A DNA stretch of 64,000 nt from Phoronis australis. Its lineage: Eukaryota; Phoronida; Phoronidae. The notes under the pieces are model-generated. The model saw nothing but the letters and a program-made list of their open reading frames with translations, ran no database searches and was not told the DNA's origin. Below, in pieces: positions 10,621 through 25,200 of the stretch. The position numbers and the translations under genes were made by a program. Position 1 is the first letter of the stretch, and each line of letters begins with the position of its first letter. The stretch covers positions 390,677-454,676 of the forward strand of contig NMRA01000006.1 of assembly GCA_002633005.1 (NCBI GenBank), read 5' to 3'.

Positions 10621-12109
10621 GTATGTCTTGAGAGAATTTCATATAACGCGAGAAAGCTGGTTATTCAGAAATGTGCTTTGACTATGCTAAGAATAATCAG
10701 CCGCTCTAGAAACAATCCAAACATAAGATGTTCAAGATATAGCAACATTGCGAGACTAACCTGAACACTAAAGGTTGAAACTGAAACTGGTTGGTATTCT
10801 GACTATTCTGGTTAAGTAAAAAAAACAAAAAAAAAACCAGTGTGTACACACTGGCAAGTGGCAAGACCTAGCCTACTGTTAGTAATAAGTAGCTTTGTGT
10901 TATGCAGCGCTGCGAAATGGGTGAGTGAAGTGAGAATCTACCGAAATTCTGAACAGTAAAAAGCTGTTTCAATTCCAATCCAATTGTGTACTTTTAGGCA
11001 CTCTGATCGGATCATGGTGGACTGTCTTTTAGAAAACCAGACAATCGCTGAATAATGAGCCACCTGTTACCCAGTGGATGAAACTGGTTCTCTAAGTCAA
11101 CGTCCACTATATCCAACCAGTGCTGTGTTTACTAATACCAAACTGATTGTGTATTTGACTTTCAGTCCTTTACAGCTAGCTGTCTTGTGAGCAAAATGCA
11201 CTCACTGCGTACAGAAAATACGTTATTGTAATGTATTAGGATCCTACTGTCAGACGATCTACACGTGTTTAACGCAAACCAGGATATTTGCAAGACTTTG
11301 TGACTGACTAAAATGAACAATTACTGGACAATTTACGTGGACTGTTGAAATGTGTTTATGTTTGTGTACTTGTAGAAATTGTTGAGGAGAGATGTAATGT
11401 TTTGATAAACATATAACAGATATATTACTCACGCATACCAGTTAGTGCAAGACTATAGTTTAGTTGATTCTGAGTAAAGGAAGTTCTATATATGGTATTA
11501 CCATTTCCATTGTAAGAATTGCATGCTGCTTAGTCATTGTTCTATATAAGCCACCTTGTAGTGAATTAAGTTAGCTCCAATAAAGTATTTGACTCAGCAA
11601 GGCTTATATTCTGACTTCGTAATATCAGAATATTACAGTTATTGTGACATCAATCAAATAACATAAATATTTTTGGTCCTAGCTCATAATCTAGCCAATA
11701 TATATGAGCACACATAGAGCTGAGTACTTGTTTTGTATATAAATCGCTCGTGTAACACACCAATATTGTATTAGAAGAGGATAGCAGGAACGACGATTGG
11801 TTGAATTTTCCAAACACTTATCCTTTTAAATAATCTCTTGTGGAGAGATATGTGATATCTAATGAAGTGGCTGGACTATCATGAGGTTCACAAACTAAAA
11901 TTTTCTGAAATACTGACAGCAAAACAGTCATGTACTGGCAGATAAAAATGGTTTACGAAGGATGGCTAGTAACTGTTGAGTGAAAACTAACGTGACTGGC
12001 ACAATCTAGATTCAATCCGGAGTATGCTACAGAAATAGCCAAAATCTTAACCAATTGGGGAAAGACCTGAACATAGGGATGTTCTGTTCAGTGGCTTTGT
12101 GAATGTGTG

Positions 12110-12490
12110 ATAACATTTGACTCTTTTGATAACTGCTGAGTGCAGCCCTTTGCTGGGTAGGACTACAGGCAGGCTAATTACGGTATCTACCATGCTTCAA
12201 AGAGTTACTGAAACTGTAATGGGTTGGTACAAAATAGATTCTCTTAACTTTGGTTGTAGTTGGGCGTTATTGGTGATTCAAAAACTAAACATGATCAGTA
12301 TTTGACATTTAGAATTGTTATTGGTTTATGTTCAAACAGTTTATAACTTATCTTTTATGTTAATCAGCACTGCCCAGTCGAGCTGGAGAAGATCTTGTGG
12401 GAGATTAGAGCGATTATCGAACAAAAGAGAGCTAGCTTTCCAACCATAAATACCACGATAATCAATCATGTAAGATTTTGGCTACATTGG
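12110..12490 (+). repeat. Dispersed repeat family C, copy 1
   Basis: Clearly homologous, in inverted orientation, to 44384-44860. Shared blocks include TTCAAAAACT followed by AACATGATCAG, and AGATTAGAGC then ATTATCGAACAAAAGAG. The copies are moderately diverged. Terminal structure and class are not evident. Confidence 0.6.
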
Positions 12491-12682
12491 TCAACCAGCC
12501 GACCCTTTCCTTTGCTATCAGATGGAACAAGTTAGGGTGAATGGGAGGGTGCCCTAATGAGGCCAAGTGAATTAAGCATGATTTATAAAGTCTGTCAGGG
12601 TCCAAAATCTACTCTTGGAACTCGTACTCAAAATCGGAAACTTAATGAATCATACAAATTTTCATGATTGTCACACATTGTA

Positions 12683-13248
12683 GGTTTCCATGGAGGACAA
12701 TGTAGGCATGTATAGTTGCCAGACTGACATTTTACACAGCAATAGTTCTACAATCCCTATGAACTTGGCTAACCTCGAACTGAATTGTCCTATTGGGATA
12801 AAAAGTTCATGCAATCACCATGACACTAATTTCTATGGCGATAGTTCCGCCATCCACAATAAATCATGTGATCATGAACTGCCCTGCCCTGTTGATCTAG
12901 AAAGTGTACACGGTCACCATGGGAACAATTTCCGTTGTTATAACTCCATTGTTAAATGACGACAGTCAGGAGTGTGCTATATTTTCAGATGCATTACACA
13001 ATGTTAAGGACAGCTCCATGAACACCTCCACTGCGATGGACATAGGGGAGGGACCAGTTGTATTGCAGAGGGTACAGAATCACCATGACGACAGTTTGCA
13101 TCACAACAATGTTATGGATACCACCACTCTTATGGGCATCAGATCAGACTGCCTCACTGCAGTGGAGACATCAGATGATCACCATGACAACAGTAGTACA
13201 TGCTCAGAGGGTTCAAGTGACAATGAGCTGGATTCTTTTGATCTGTGG
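12683..13248 (+). other. PARP first coding exon: degenerate repeats and frame break
   Basis: Frame from the ATG at 12690 (MEDNVGMYSCQTDIL) stops at 12959. The frame that splices into exon 2 (…DSFDLW at 13248) is shifted by one base and opens before 12959. Both frames contain related units ending in NHHDTNF, HHGNNF, NHHDDS and DHHDNSS. This argues that the exon is one reading frame of four to five units of about 100 bp interrupted by a single-base indel. The donor is CTGTGG|GTGGGT. Confidence 0.55.
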
Positions 13249-16200
13249 GTGGGTATATAATTCTGACAATATGCGTTGAATTCTTGAATATTTGCCATGG
13301 GCAGCAGTTTTACGTAACCGGTGTGACTTTTTGATGTTGTTTTTTTCTAAAGTTTCATTCACCTAGCTATTGTCCAAGATATTTCAACACTATTTTAACT
13401 CTGCATTTCCCTCGCTGTCCTGTAAACTTTGCAGGACTCTCCCTCTCACTAGAACAGTGCGTTGAATGTGACCGTGTCTGAAAAACACTTGGCTGTCTCC
13501 TAAGTAATCTGAAGCAAAGGTGCATGTGTATAGTACACGTACTCAGGCGCGCGCGCGCACACACACACACACACACACTTATACAAACACAAACTTATAC
13601 AAACACACACTTTACACATTAAGTAGAGATTTCAATTCTTCACTCAGGCACAGTCTGTCATCAGATGGATTTGAAGCAATTTTAACCGCAAAATGTTCTT
13701 GTTGCAGTGCGGCTTCTGTGATGATGAAGAAAGTGTCATGAACGAAAGGTTGACCAAGGAGATTGAGGAAGCAAGACAGTTTTTTGGTGAAGGTGCCGTC
13801 ATGCAAGCAAGTTTCGCCGAATTAGACCTAGTCTATGTAAAGTTGAGTGTTGATACATCCTCTTTGCAGGTAGGAGCCATGAAGACTGTTGCCAGTGTTT
13901 TTAATTCACTGCGTAAATGTCCTTCGTGACATTAAAACGACATTGTCGTCGAGAAAAGTAATTTTCAGAAATAAGAAGTACCATGAAATGGAACCCTCTA
14001 AAAGCTGAACTCTCTACCATTAAGCCAAATCCCCAATCCCAAAATGAAGGGTTTCATCCTTAAGGATGATTCAGAACCATGGTTTACATTCTGGCCTCTT
14101 AAGAGCGCGTTGTCAGGAACATATAAAACTTTCAACAATAATTGCTTCACTTTGTTTTCTGGCTAATTAGCCACGTGTCATTATCCTGTTAGGGGCAATG
14201 GATTTGAACTATTTGATTTCATTCTCTGACAGTTGAATTCCTTGTGGACATTCTTTTAACTTTGGACCCTGAAATTTTGTGCTGGGAGTAAAAAAATTTC
14301 ACAGTTTTCTACCTTAAAAGGATACTGAACCCTGTTTTCGGGATTTCCATCTATCCTCGTTCTTTTACGTGCTAATGCATTACTTGTATCAATCTTACAA
14401 GTTAAAGGCAGGAATCAACTAATGACTCATACTCCCTATGTCACAGATTGGACGTCTTAATCCTTAGTGGGTGGTAGGTCACGCTTGCCCGTTTTGCAGA
14501 CTTTGAATGGAGTCTTCAAATTTTCTTCCAAACTTTCGGAGTTGTAAAAGGTTACAGAGCATTATTTTGTTTCAGAGAACTGTACGGGAAAGTTGTTTTT
14601 AGTATTATTCTGTTAATTGGCCAAAACTGGGTTAACTTTGGTATCCTTTTTAAGAAGAGTCTTTTCCTGATGGAAATGCTTCTGTACCTTAAGGTATCAT
14701 AGTTTTATGTGTTTTAAAATTGCCAAAAAATGCAAATTTTTAAAGCAATTCATCTTCTGTGTTGGAAAAGTAACTTTTGCTGCAATTTGTCAGTTCACAA
14801 TTGCCTTTCACGCTAACCTGGCTGATAAGTGATACTCAGTGACTGTGTTATTTTTATTTTTTCCAGGAAAAGTTAGCGAATGCATGGAAGTTCAGTCGAG
14901 AAGAGCCCTTGATTGTTCGGGTATCTCTCTCATTGTCCAGATATTTAGATGGTTCAGGTATGTTAATTTTGGAGTTTACATAGTCTAAGTACTTTAAAGT
15001 ATACGTAGGGTGATGTGGGGATATTGAACATAATAGGTAAATCGGGGAACTTATTGTTGAAATTTGAAGCTGATATTCCAGTTAAATGTACCCCATAATT
15101 TTCAGCATTGATATAACTTTGAGCTTATCTAAATTGCCAATGGCTGGTCAGGTAAAAGAGGATACATATCATTAACATTAATTATTATAATGGAATCGTG
15201 CTGTCCGTTATCTTATTTACGCTCTGTTAACATGAATTAATTAAAACGAAAACTGACAAAATGCAAATCTGACTGGGTGCTCAGCGTGAATGAGAAAGAT
15301 TTTCAGTTGGCTGGCACGTTGAATTAACAGCAGCTGCAGTCTCAGTTGTTGACTGTATGCCTAGTAATGTGACTGTGACTGTGTACATGTTATATTCACA
15401 GCCTGTCTTTTGTCAAAGCTGGGTGTCAAGTGGACCATTGTGTTTTGGTTATGAGAGGGTGTTAACATGTGTTAGCAGGCCATGCCCCACAGTTTACTAA
15501 TCGAATTCCCCTAATGACTGGTGAATGGGGGATAGTATTGGCACCTTAATGCTGTAGCATGGAGCTAAGAAAAGTTTCAATTGATCATTATGTTGCCTAA
15601 TGAATATGGTGGCCTATAGAGGGCAGTAGAGCTGCATTGGTGGTTACTTGTTCATATCGCTGGTATTTTCTCAATTGAATCGTCATATTTTGTATCTTTT
15701 TAATTATTTGGTGTGTGTGGCTTTTTCCTTTCTAATGAAATAGAGTTTCTAATTTTAGTGCCGGAAGTTGAAGTGTATCAAGACGTACACCAGGAGAAAT
15801 TTGGAATTGCCAAGATGGTTCAGAGGTGGGACTTTTTACTGTGTCCTGTCTAGCTTTAAAATTCATCTTAGCCAAAATTTGTCTTGAGATGAACAACATC
15901 TGGCCAATGCCGGGAGTGATGAGGTTGACTCATATACTAGATTGGAAACAGTCCACCAAACTGGTATTGTTCTCTTTAAAAGAACACCAAACCCTATTTT
16001 GATGATTTCAAACAATCCTAATTTTGTCACCTGCTAATGCATCAGTGGATCAATCTTGAACCTTACGATGAAAGCAGGTACCAATTAAAACCCACACTCC
16101 CTGTGTCACAGATTGGACATTATGGTGCTAGGTGGGTGGTCTTTCACCACAGTTACTGTGTAATTCACTAAAAGTGACTTTGAAAGGAGGTTTCTCTGAC

Positions 16201-19200
16201 TTTTCTTGACGTCTATTATTTGGAATACGTCGATTTTAAAATTTAGTGAGTATGAGTTTCATAATTAGTGACTGATGTCAAAAATATAATGAAACATATA
16301 TTTAAACTTAATAACATCCTCCAGGTATAAGAAAATATTGTTTCTTAATTACTGTTTTTTTGTTTTTCTTTGATTCCCATACTCTTACATGTATTTTTTA
16401 AAATCCCAGGTTTTCATTTCAGAATCACTCAGACATTTGTGTCAGACAACTGGGCATTGTGGGAAACTGCTGACGTTAGTGATGGAAACCAACAAAATGT
16501 TCTTATTCAGGTGCAAACCCTAAATTAATATCATTTTTCACTTTGGGAGCATTCACAAGTCAAGACTTACAAGCTTTGCGGTATGATTAAGCGGGTAGTA
16601 AGCAATATCGCTTGCGTTTTACAAATAGACATACACGGATCTCTGTTACCTCATGGAGCTGTGTTTTAGTGTTTTCTGGGAACTGTGACCTTACTATTGA
16701 TAATGTGACTGATTAAATGTAACCTACAATAAAGTATTGTGCCAAAAATGAGTCATAGCGCAGGACTTTAGTACTCTACTTGTCTAGTAAACTCCAATCA
16801 TTTTATCGTACATTGTAGTTTTTCTATAGATAAGTACAAGAATCTCTAGCGTCATTGGTGACCAATATTATAAATCTTGATCCAATTCCCTTGTGTGTGC
16901 AACATAGCATTACCATTAGTGATGACTTTACGACTGTAAAATTTTAATGCAAAGCTGACCAATTGTGCATTACACTTAGAGGAACACTACAAATTGTATT
17001 CTAATCATTAGTTCAATTTTGAGTCTGAGTTCGAAGGTTAGCTCCCTCACCGGGAATAATTGCTAAATGGTAGAAACTTGTAGTGATATTTCTCTTGAAC
17101 TTGTCCTTATGACATTGTTGCAGATCGTAGACTACGTTCGACAACGCCTACCAACATTAAATAAACATTGTGTGATTTGTGATCAGACGCATATCTTCGA
17201 TACTCTTCAAATGGTGAAGGTAATTAAATTCGGCATATATTCTGTTCTCGTATAAATCCCCATCAAATGCAGTTGTGAGCTGCAGATCCTGCTGACTGTT
17301 GTTAACCAAGTACTCTATCGCCATTTGTTGACATGGCAATTATTTCATTAAGTCGTGGCTATAGACTTTGGAAAATTGCTGTTAGCTGTGTTGGCATAAT
17401 GCCAAAGTACAGAGTAGAATGTGCTGCAGTATGTTTTTACATGGCCTGCATTAAAGTGACTGATTGTTATACAATGACGAAAAATTTACACAAATTCCTG
17501 GTCCAAGTAAGTGATATTTCTGGATCAGGCGATCAAAAAACCACAATAGTCACAGTTGTTGTGTTTTTTTGTTTCAGCCTTCCGTGTGCAACAGAGAACT
17601 TTGTGTCTTCACTTTCCAGACCATGGGGTACATGTCTGGAGCTGCCGTTGACTTGGCAAGTGATACCAAGGCAAGTGAATTTGTGTGGTGAACCGCTACT
17701 GCCATCTTTGGGTACAGAACTCCTACCATGATTTGCGTTAAAATTTTGAGGTGGTGCTTTTGACAAAAATAAAGCAAAAAGAATTATACATAATATCTTT
17801 CTTTAAAACATCGAATTCTAAAGTAAACCTTTAATAAAAAGATGTTTAAAGCCGTTACTGACGATGATAAAATAATGTGTAATACTATACAGAATTTTTT
17901 AATCAAGTTTGTGGCGTATGTTATTAATAGAATGTCGTGTGTACTGCCTTCTCACCCACAGGTGATAGACTTGTTGATCACTCTGGCTCAAGCTGCGTGC
18001 GTATCCACCAGACGCGACCTTGTGTTTGACCCCTTCCCTACTGTGGTCAGTCCACTAGCCCCGAAACAGTTTGGCTTTCATCCGAGAGTGAGTTCATGTG
18101 GCAAATGTTTGTAGAACAGCGCTGCGGTTTGAACCGTGGACTCTGACTTGGGGGGTACTGAGTTTGAATGCTGTGTTGGCTGGCAGACAAGTATTGCACA
18201 AATTGTCTCACACCTTCATGTGCTGTATACTGACTTGGATGCATTACTGTTCTTCCAAGAAGTTAGCCTGGCGTCATTGTGTTGAAATAATACGCATGTC
18301 GGTGTCGACTCAAAACCAGAATAGTATCCAAATTCAGACAAAAAATCTAGTCTTTGTTTAAGCAGCTGTAATTTCGCCTTTCATCTCTAAAAACTCCTTC
18401 ATTTAGACGTCCGCTTAATGCTATGAAATTAACCTCAAATTGACCTCAAATTGACCTCAAATTGGAGAGCCTGTCAATTTCTTCCAAGCCCAGTTATCAT
18501 CCCTGTTTCGACAAAGGAACGATTTGGGGTCAATTGTTTATGGCATCTTATTTTATTCAGTAAACATGATCTGGTGAACTGTCGTTTCACTGCAAGACTA
18601 AAAATCACTTATAGCAGTAAGTGAGCTAAATGAAAATTTGGTTCCTTCGATGGAGTGCAAGTCATTGCTGCTGTAAGTGTTCCCGCCATTTTTTGTCCAA
18701 TCTCATGACTTGCACACCAGTTTTCGCCTTCCGCACTAATTGCTCTCCCATGGTGTGAGGTACGAAATAGCGGCACATCTCCAGATACGGCAAACAGGTC
18801 AGCAGCCTGGCTTTCGCTCCATGAAGATTCACCTGTTAGCATATGTCGTCTGAATACTTTATATTTTATATCATTAAATCAGTTTTATATCATGTTTGGG
18901 AAAGTATTACTGCTGTGCCATTGCCTATTCAAGAAAGTGGGATAAATTGGATAAATATCCATGGATTTGGGATGTCACTACCCCTTCCCAATAGTTCTGA
19001 AGGACGAAAGACTTGAAAATGTGCCTGTTATGTTCACTGCACCACCGTTTTACAAACGCTATTAATGTTACCTCATGGCTGAGAGTGGCACTCGATTGGA
19101 GTGCGGAATGCAGGAATTATCTATCATGCTTCATTGAGATTTATTTATTTGATAAAACCCAGTGGAGATGTGTATGAATACATTAAGGTGAGCAGATCCA

Positions 19201-22200
19201 CACTGGAAGCACTTGTCAACAAACCGAATCCAATTGCATTATTTTTGGCTAATTTTCATAGTATTTTGTTGAGAAAAAATGCTTCCAACCTAACTTATCA
19301 TGATTAAATCACTTTCAGAAACGGTTCGAATAAATCGCCAATTTCAGTACACGATATCGCAATATTTCTTTCATCCAGTTTTTCACTGCTGTGTATCAGT
19401 AATACAGCAGTTGCTTTGCTCCACCAAAAACTATCTTAGATCAATGTTCATGGTGTTGAAAATTGATGACACACGCAGTTCTTGTACAAATCTGTTCAAG
19501 AAGTATAAAGTGCCAGGAAATGTTTACTCATGGAAGGCAGTGCTTCGTACTTATGAGGTTCTCCCCTATTCAAGTATCTCCAAACTCTTAAGTATTAGGA
19601 GTATTTAGATCACTATTGAATGGACTTTGATGTGTGCAAGCCAAGTCAGCCTATTGTGTATAGGTTGCAGGCAGCATGCACGCACCCAGCCTAAAAATGG
19701 GGAGCTCGAATTTTTGATAATGTGGACCTTTTACTAAGGTTCGCAGGGTCCGTTCACAGCTATAAATTGTGCATTCACCAAAATTTGGTTGTTCCTGCCT
19801 TTTTAGTGGACTTTTGTTTCGTTTGCTACTGTTTTCGGAGATTTTGGTTCTCTGAGGCAGACCTTTTGCCCACTTCCTCAGTTCACTCAAAAAAGAAGCT
19901 GGTTGTATGGTAAACATGTTCATCTGATCTTTATGGCTATGTTAATGTTGGGAAGTGTATTGAAGCACTTGGGGTCCCGGGTCTAAACTTTTTACTTGAA
20001 ACTGAACTCAAAATTATTTTCAACATTTTCAGTACTCCTTCATTACAATCTGATGATGAGTAACTCATCTGATTATTCTAATGTATATTTCAGTTTACTT
20101 GGACCACTGTAACCCTATTTAGTGCTTGACCCCACCATTTTATTAGTTATAACATCAAGTCTGAACTCAAAATGTCAAGTTTTTACTCAAGTTTGCATCT
20201 CGAATCCAGGGGTCATCGAGTGCGAATTTGTACTACTTGGCGGGTTCTAATTAAAGGTGAATGCAAGCTTTCAAAAAAATTTCAAGTTCGGTTTCAGGTA
20301 AAAAGATTACACCTGAAACCCACATGTATCAGTTGATGATGACAATGTAGAAATGATGCAAACTGAAATGAAATGAAAATGTTGAATGACGATAAAATGA
20401 TGATTTGTAAGATTCCTAACATGACACCTTGTCATTCTGCATTTAATTTTAGACAAAGAATTTTGAGAAACTAAAGAAGAACCTGAGTCACCTCACAAAA
20501 TTCTGCCAGATGGCAACAGTGCACAGAGACGACATCAAGGAGAGACTAGATGCATTGGATGTTTTAGCCTATCCACTGTTGCTATGGTAACGCAGTTACT
20601 GTTAGTGCAAAGTGGTTATTTATTTTAAAGCCTCTGTTTAGAAAGTGGTCTAGCCATGCAAGTTTTATTGCACCTACCCAAAAGGTGTGAGAAGATGCAA
20701 ATTTATGGTTATTGTTCTTTGTTTTATATATATTAAAGTGGCGTTAAACCCTTCCTTTCTTTCAAAAACTGATTTAGGTCACTTTGGTCTTTTGTTCCTT
20801 ACTCAGTCACGTTTTGACCTGAAATTTTGTGACCTTGACCTGAAGAAATAACAAGCCTGCCAGTTTTTTCCAAGCCCTCCTGTCACACCTGTTTTGACTA
20901 AGGAACAACATGTGACCAATTTCATAATTTTTACGTAGTCTAAATCAAAACTGATTCATTTATTTCACAGAAAGCACGAGTTAAATGGCACTTTTCTAAC
21001 AGTTCAGTTTGTTAGTGAACCATAAATGATATTCTGTTAACTAGTCAAATGTTTAAGGATTTATTTTTCTCTTTATCTTGCGAGGTAAAAGGAGTTGGTT
21101 ACTTGCTTAAACAACTTTCAAGGTTTAAATTGAGGTTGAATTCAAACTTAAAGTAACAGGTAGTATTCAGACCCTGACAGGATCTATATAATATCCTGAC
21201 CGATGATCCGATGATAAAAAATTTTTTTGCTAATGGCTCTCAACGTTTCTCATGTTATGCTGATAATTGACGTACTTTGTTTTCAGGGTCATTTCGAGTA
21301 ATAGATCACACATTGTAAAACTAAGTGAACCTCAGGTAAGCATTCGATTTGCAGTCTGGTTTTACGGACTACTGTTCTTCAATCAATGGCAATTTGATCT
21401 CGTAAGAGGATAGGATGGTCTTGGAAAGAAATCTCCTTTGTCCGGGAGGTTGGAAACTTGTTTTACATTGGCCTCACTGTATAGATGTCTGACTGCTTTA
21501 GCCAGACAAACTCAAGTTCTTGCAAAGTTTGTCTGGCAAACATCTCTGGTGTGAGGCAGATCTTGGCTATGACTCTTCAGTTTTGTTGCCTACAACAGTT
21601 CAGATAGCATCAAGTCTATTTTCTGCAGATACGGATCTATAATCCCTGTTTCTGTTTTATTTGACAAAAACAGGGATGCACGAATCCATCTTTCATGGAT
21701 TGATTTTCCTTTTCCTGTTCAGCTGTTACAGTTTATGTGCACCCCCCACCAGTTCCTGTTAATGGCTTCAGGGCCATCTCATGAGGAAGTGTTCCAGCAG
21801 GCCAAGCGTGAACATGGCACTGTCTTTGCATTCCAGTAAGTCCTGCACTTGAAATCCGCAATTTTGAACTCTCTCCAGCTTAGCGTTAGTATTTTCCAAA
21901 CATTCTTTTGCGTATTGGTGCCTCTTTATGTTGTGTTTCTTTTGCCATTTTCACATTATAATGTCTCCTAATAAATCTTTACTCAAAATCTACTGTTTTG
22001 AATGGTAAGTTTTTTGGCTTTTGTGTTTGAGTACACGAATTTGCATTTGGTAACTCATAAAATGAAATTACAAAGTAACTCATGATTTCAAATCTGCTTA
22101 CAAGGAAAACGCGCATTTCTAGCTGTCTGAGGGCAAAGGGAATATGTGTGGCGACCAGTGTAACCGAGAAGTTTCTCCACTATCTCACGTTTCTAACTTA

Positions 22201-25200
22201 AGTCGAGTGTGATCATTATCTGCACATTTATTATCTGAGCACAAAAATCAAATACAAATTTTGTCTCAAATATCACTGCATAATATATGAAACTGAGTCT
22301 CGTACATTTGTCACTCATGAATCCCAACACATTGTCATAATAAAACAATGATCTCATATACGCCAATTCCATTTCAGTGGTTCTAGAATGGAAAATTGGC
22401 ACTCGATTCTTAGACAGGGTCTTATCAATGCCTCTGGTACAAAGATGCAGGTAAGCTATGTTCCATACTTCTCTGCAGGTTAATAATCACACTGGAATAT
22501 GGAGCTAGTGTTATGTGACTGTGCACATATTGACCTTCTTATGGTAAGAGATTCGTGGGATACCTGCAATGGATTGTGGGACACCAGTCGGCCAAGGTGA
22601 ATGAAAACAATCAGTGAAATCAGAGAATGTGCAATTACATTTGCTGCCAACAGATGGCGAAGAACGTGTAAATCCCACAATTCTCAAGCCATAAAATGAT
22701 CCATTTGCATCGTTTTATAAATCTTTATGTGGAGGAATGTGTGCCGAAGCTCAGAATATGACAGACTTGACTTGGTTAACGTTCAGTTGAAGGTGGCTTT
22801 CAAATCTAGTGCTTTGGCATTTTGGTAAAGATTCTTCATTGATAACATAGTTTTGCTGATTGAAACCAACGCAAATAAGAATGACAGAGCAGTGTGACTA
22901 TGTTTTTGCAGACGTAGGTCTGATGTAATATTAGGTAACCTCAAACAGCATACTCTAAACAAGGCAGAGTATAGATCTCCCATCTGAACAGACATGTAAT
23001 GTGATAATGTGCTGCTTATGTTTGTACATGGTCATATTGACATTCTATATAACAAACTGCAAACTAAGGCCGAGGCAATCCAAGCAATTTAACCAATCAA
23101 AACAAATCGAGGACATATCGTAGCAAATGCAAAGTCTGTTTTTACATTAATTTACTCTCTGACTCTATGCAACCATTGTATTGCAGTATTTAGTGTAGCG
23201 TTTATTTGTTACAGCAAAAACACTTCTCATTACATAGTTTCAGCAACATATGAATTGTAACAACAATTTGTACCCAGCCCTAATCGGGCTTGCTTGTTAC
23301 AAAGAAAAATGCCCAAAAATCTATTGAAACAGTAGTTTCTTTTTGTGATTTCACTACAGTTGCATGGGTCGGTTCACGGCAGAGGTATCTATCTCAGCCC
23401 GCTACTCAGCCTGGCCTCAGAATATTCTAAGATGGGCAAAGGATTGTTTGACCTCAAAGCAAAGCCACAAACGCGTGGTTCTACTTCCAGTTCCACTCAA
23501 AGGGGAGTTCATACGGGAACGCCATCTGATGGAAGAGGCTCTTTGGTCAGTATACTTTTGTTTTTGTTAGGCTACTGGCATTTCTTTTTCCTTTTCCACC
23601 TTGGGTGAAAATATTCCACCCAGGGTATAAATATTATGAAGGTCTACATTTTATTGTTTACGTCTATGTTGAAATTGTTTCCATTTAGGTCGAAATTATT
23701 TCCACATGAGTGAAACAGGAAAAATAGAAAATACAACTAAACTACTAGAGTTGTGATGATACCATTGGGCCACTGTACATTAATCATGATTTACAGAAAT
23801 TTTAAGCTCTTTAACATTGACTGATGTCATTAGTTCAGGATTACATTTGGAGTTAACTGTTGTTTAAATTTGTTACTTAACGTTCCCCTATACAACTGTG
23901 TCTCTCCTTGAAACATTTTGCTGTTGCTCAAGGACTTCTGTCCTGTCTACCTTGATCAATTGAACTTTCGAATAAAGTAAAAAACAAGCCTTTCTTTTCA
24001 TTCGTATTTTTGTTATCTTTTCAGTCCGAAAGTTTTGCAAACGATGGCAAACTGACCTGCATTGCACTCTGTGAAGGTAAGGTTTATGTTTTCTTGAAAT
24101 GCACAGGTTTGTAACACAGGTGTGTAATACAGGTCTCAACAACCAGTTCTTTATATAGACCACTTGTGAATTGTAAAATTGATCTCCAGTTGTTCCTCAG
24201 GGAAAATTGAGGAAAGTTCAGAGCTTGGAAAGAATTGCTAGTTCGTTATTGCTTGAGACTTGGCTGTATAACTTGGCATGTCACTGCATTTCATTTTATT
24301 TAGCGAGCATGATCTGTAGAAGACCAAAAATTAATTCCCATCTGAGTAAGGAACAAGTTGAAACTAATTTAATAGCAGCACCTAGTGGTCTAAATCAAAA
24401 GTTGGTTTCTGGAATGGAACATAGGTTTATAAGCACTTTAAGTGTAACGCATCATCGACTGATAATAACATTTTTTAAAAGCTCTAAAATTGCGAATCTC
24501 TTTTATTATTCTTCTTATAATATTTGAATGTTTCCAAGAATGAAGTTTAAGTCAAAGGGAAATTGGTTAAGACATCTTCTTCGTTTAGCTTGTTATGCTA
24601 ATGCATAGTTGCCAAAGTATCCATCTGGGACATCTGAATCTGGTATGCAGCATGGGCGGAAAATGTCTTCGTAACTCCCAGAGACAAAATGCTGGTGGCG
24701 TTTTCTAATCGTTCCTGTTGTATGGAATATAAAAATGGGAAACAGTGTGGAAAATTACAAAACCAAATAAGGGCTTGAGTACTATGTGCAATCATCACAT
24801 ATATCAGAATGTGATGTTGCTGATGCTGGACAAAGCTTCAAAAAAAAAAACGGAAGGTCTTGCCAAACGCACGAAAGAGCAGGCAATTATGTTCATGTCA
24901 GTTTTTATGATGGACTTATGCAGGCCTTATCAAGTACAGTCAATCAAAGTTACTGTAATGCATTAAGGTTTTGCATGACCCTCGAAAAATAGCCAAAATT
25001 GGCAAACTTTGGAACATCGAATCTCTGAAATGGCAGAGTGGATTCATATAAAATTTCAGACACCTTACCTTATGCAGTTCTCCAAACTGCTGGAAAGGTT
25101 TTTTAGTTTTCCACTTTTGCACGAGTGACTATCAAAAGTANGCAAAACCAAATAAGGGCTTGAGTACTATGTGCAATCATCACATATATCAGAATGTGAT

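Larger units (their letters stand above)
10011..12682. other. Intergenic / putative PARP 5' region
   Basis: Lies between the divergent repeat-protein gene and the PARP6/8 gene. A possible non-coding first exon ends at 10620 with the strong donor ATAATAAG|GTATGT, and 12110-12490 holds a dispersed repeat. No protein-coding exon was recognised upstream of 12683. Confidence 0.35.

Noticed and set aside
18609-18842. Minus-strand frame of 77 codons as a transposase fragment
   Set aside because: It lies close to the THAP fragment but I see no DDE or other diagnostic motif.
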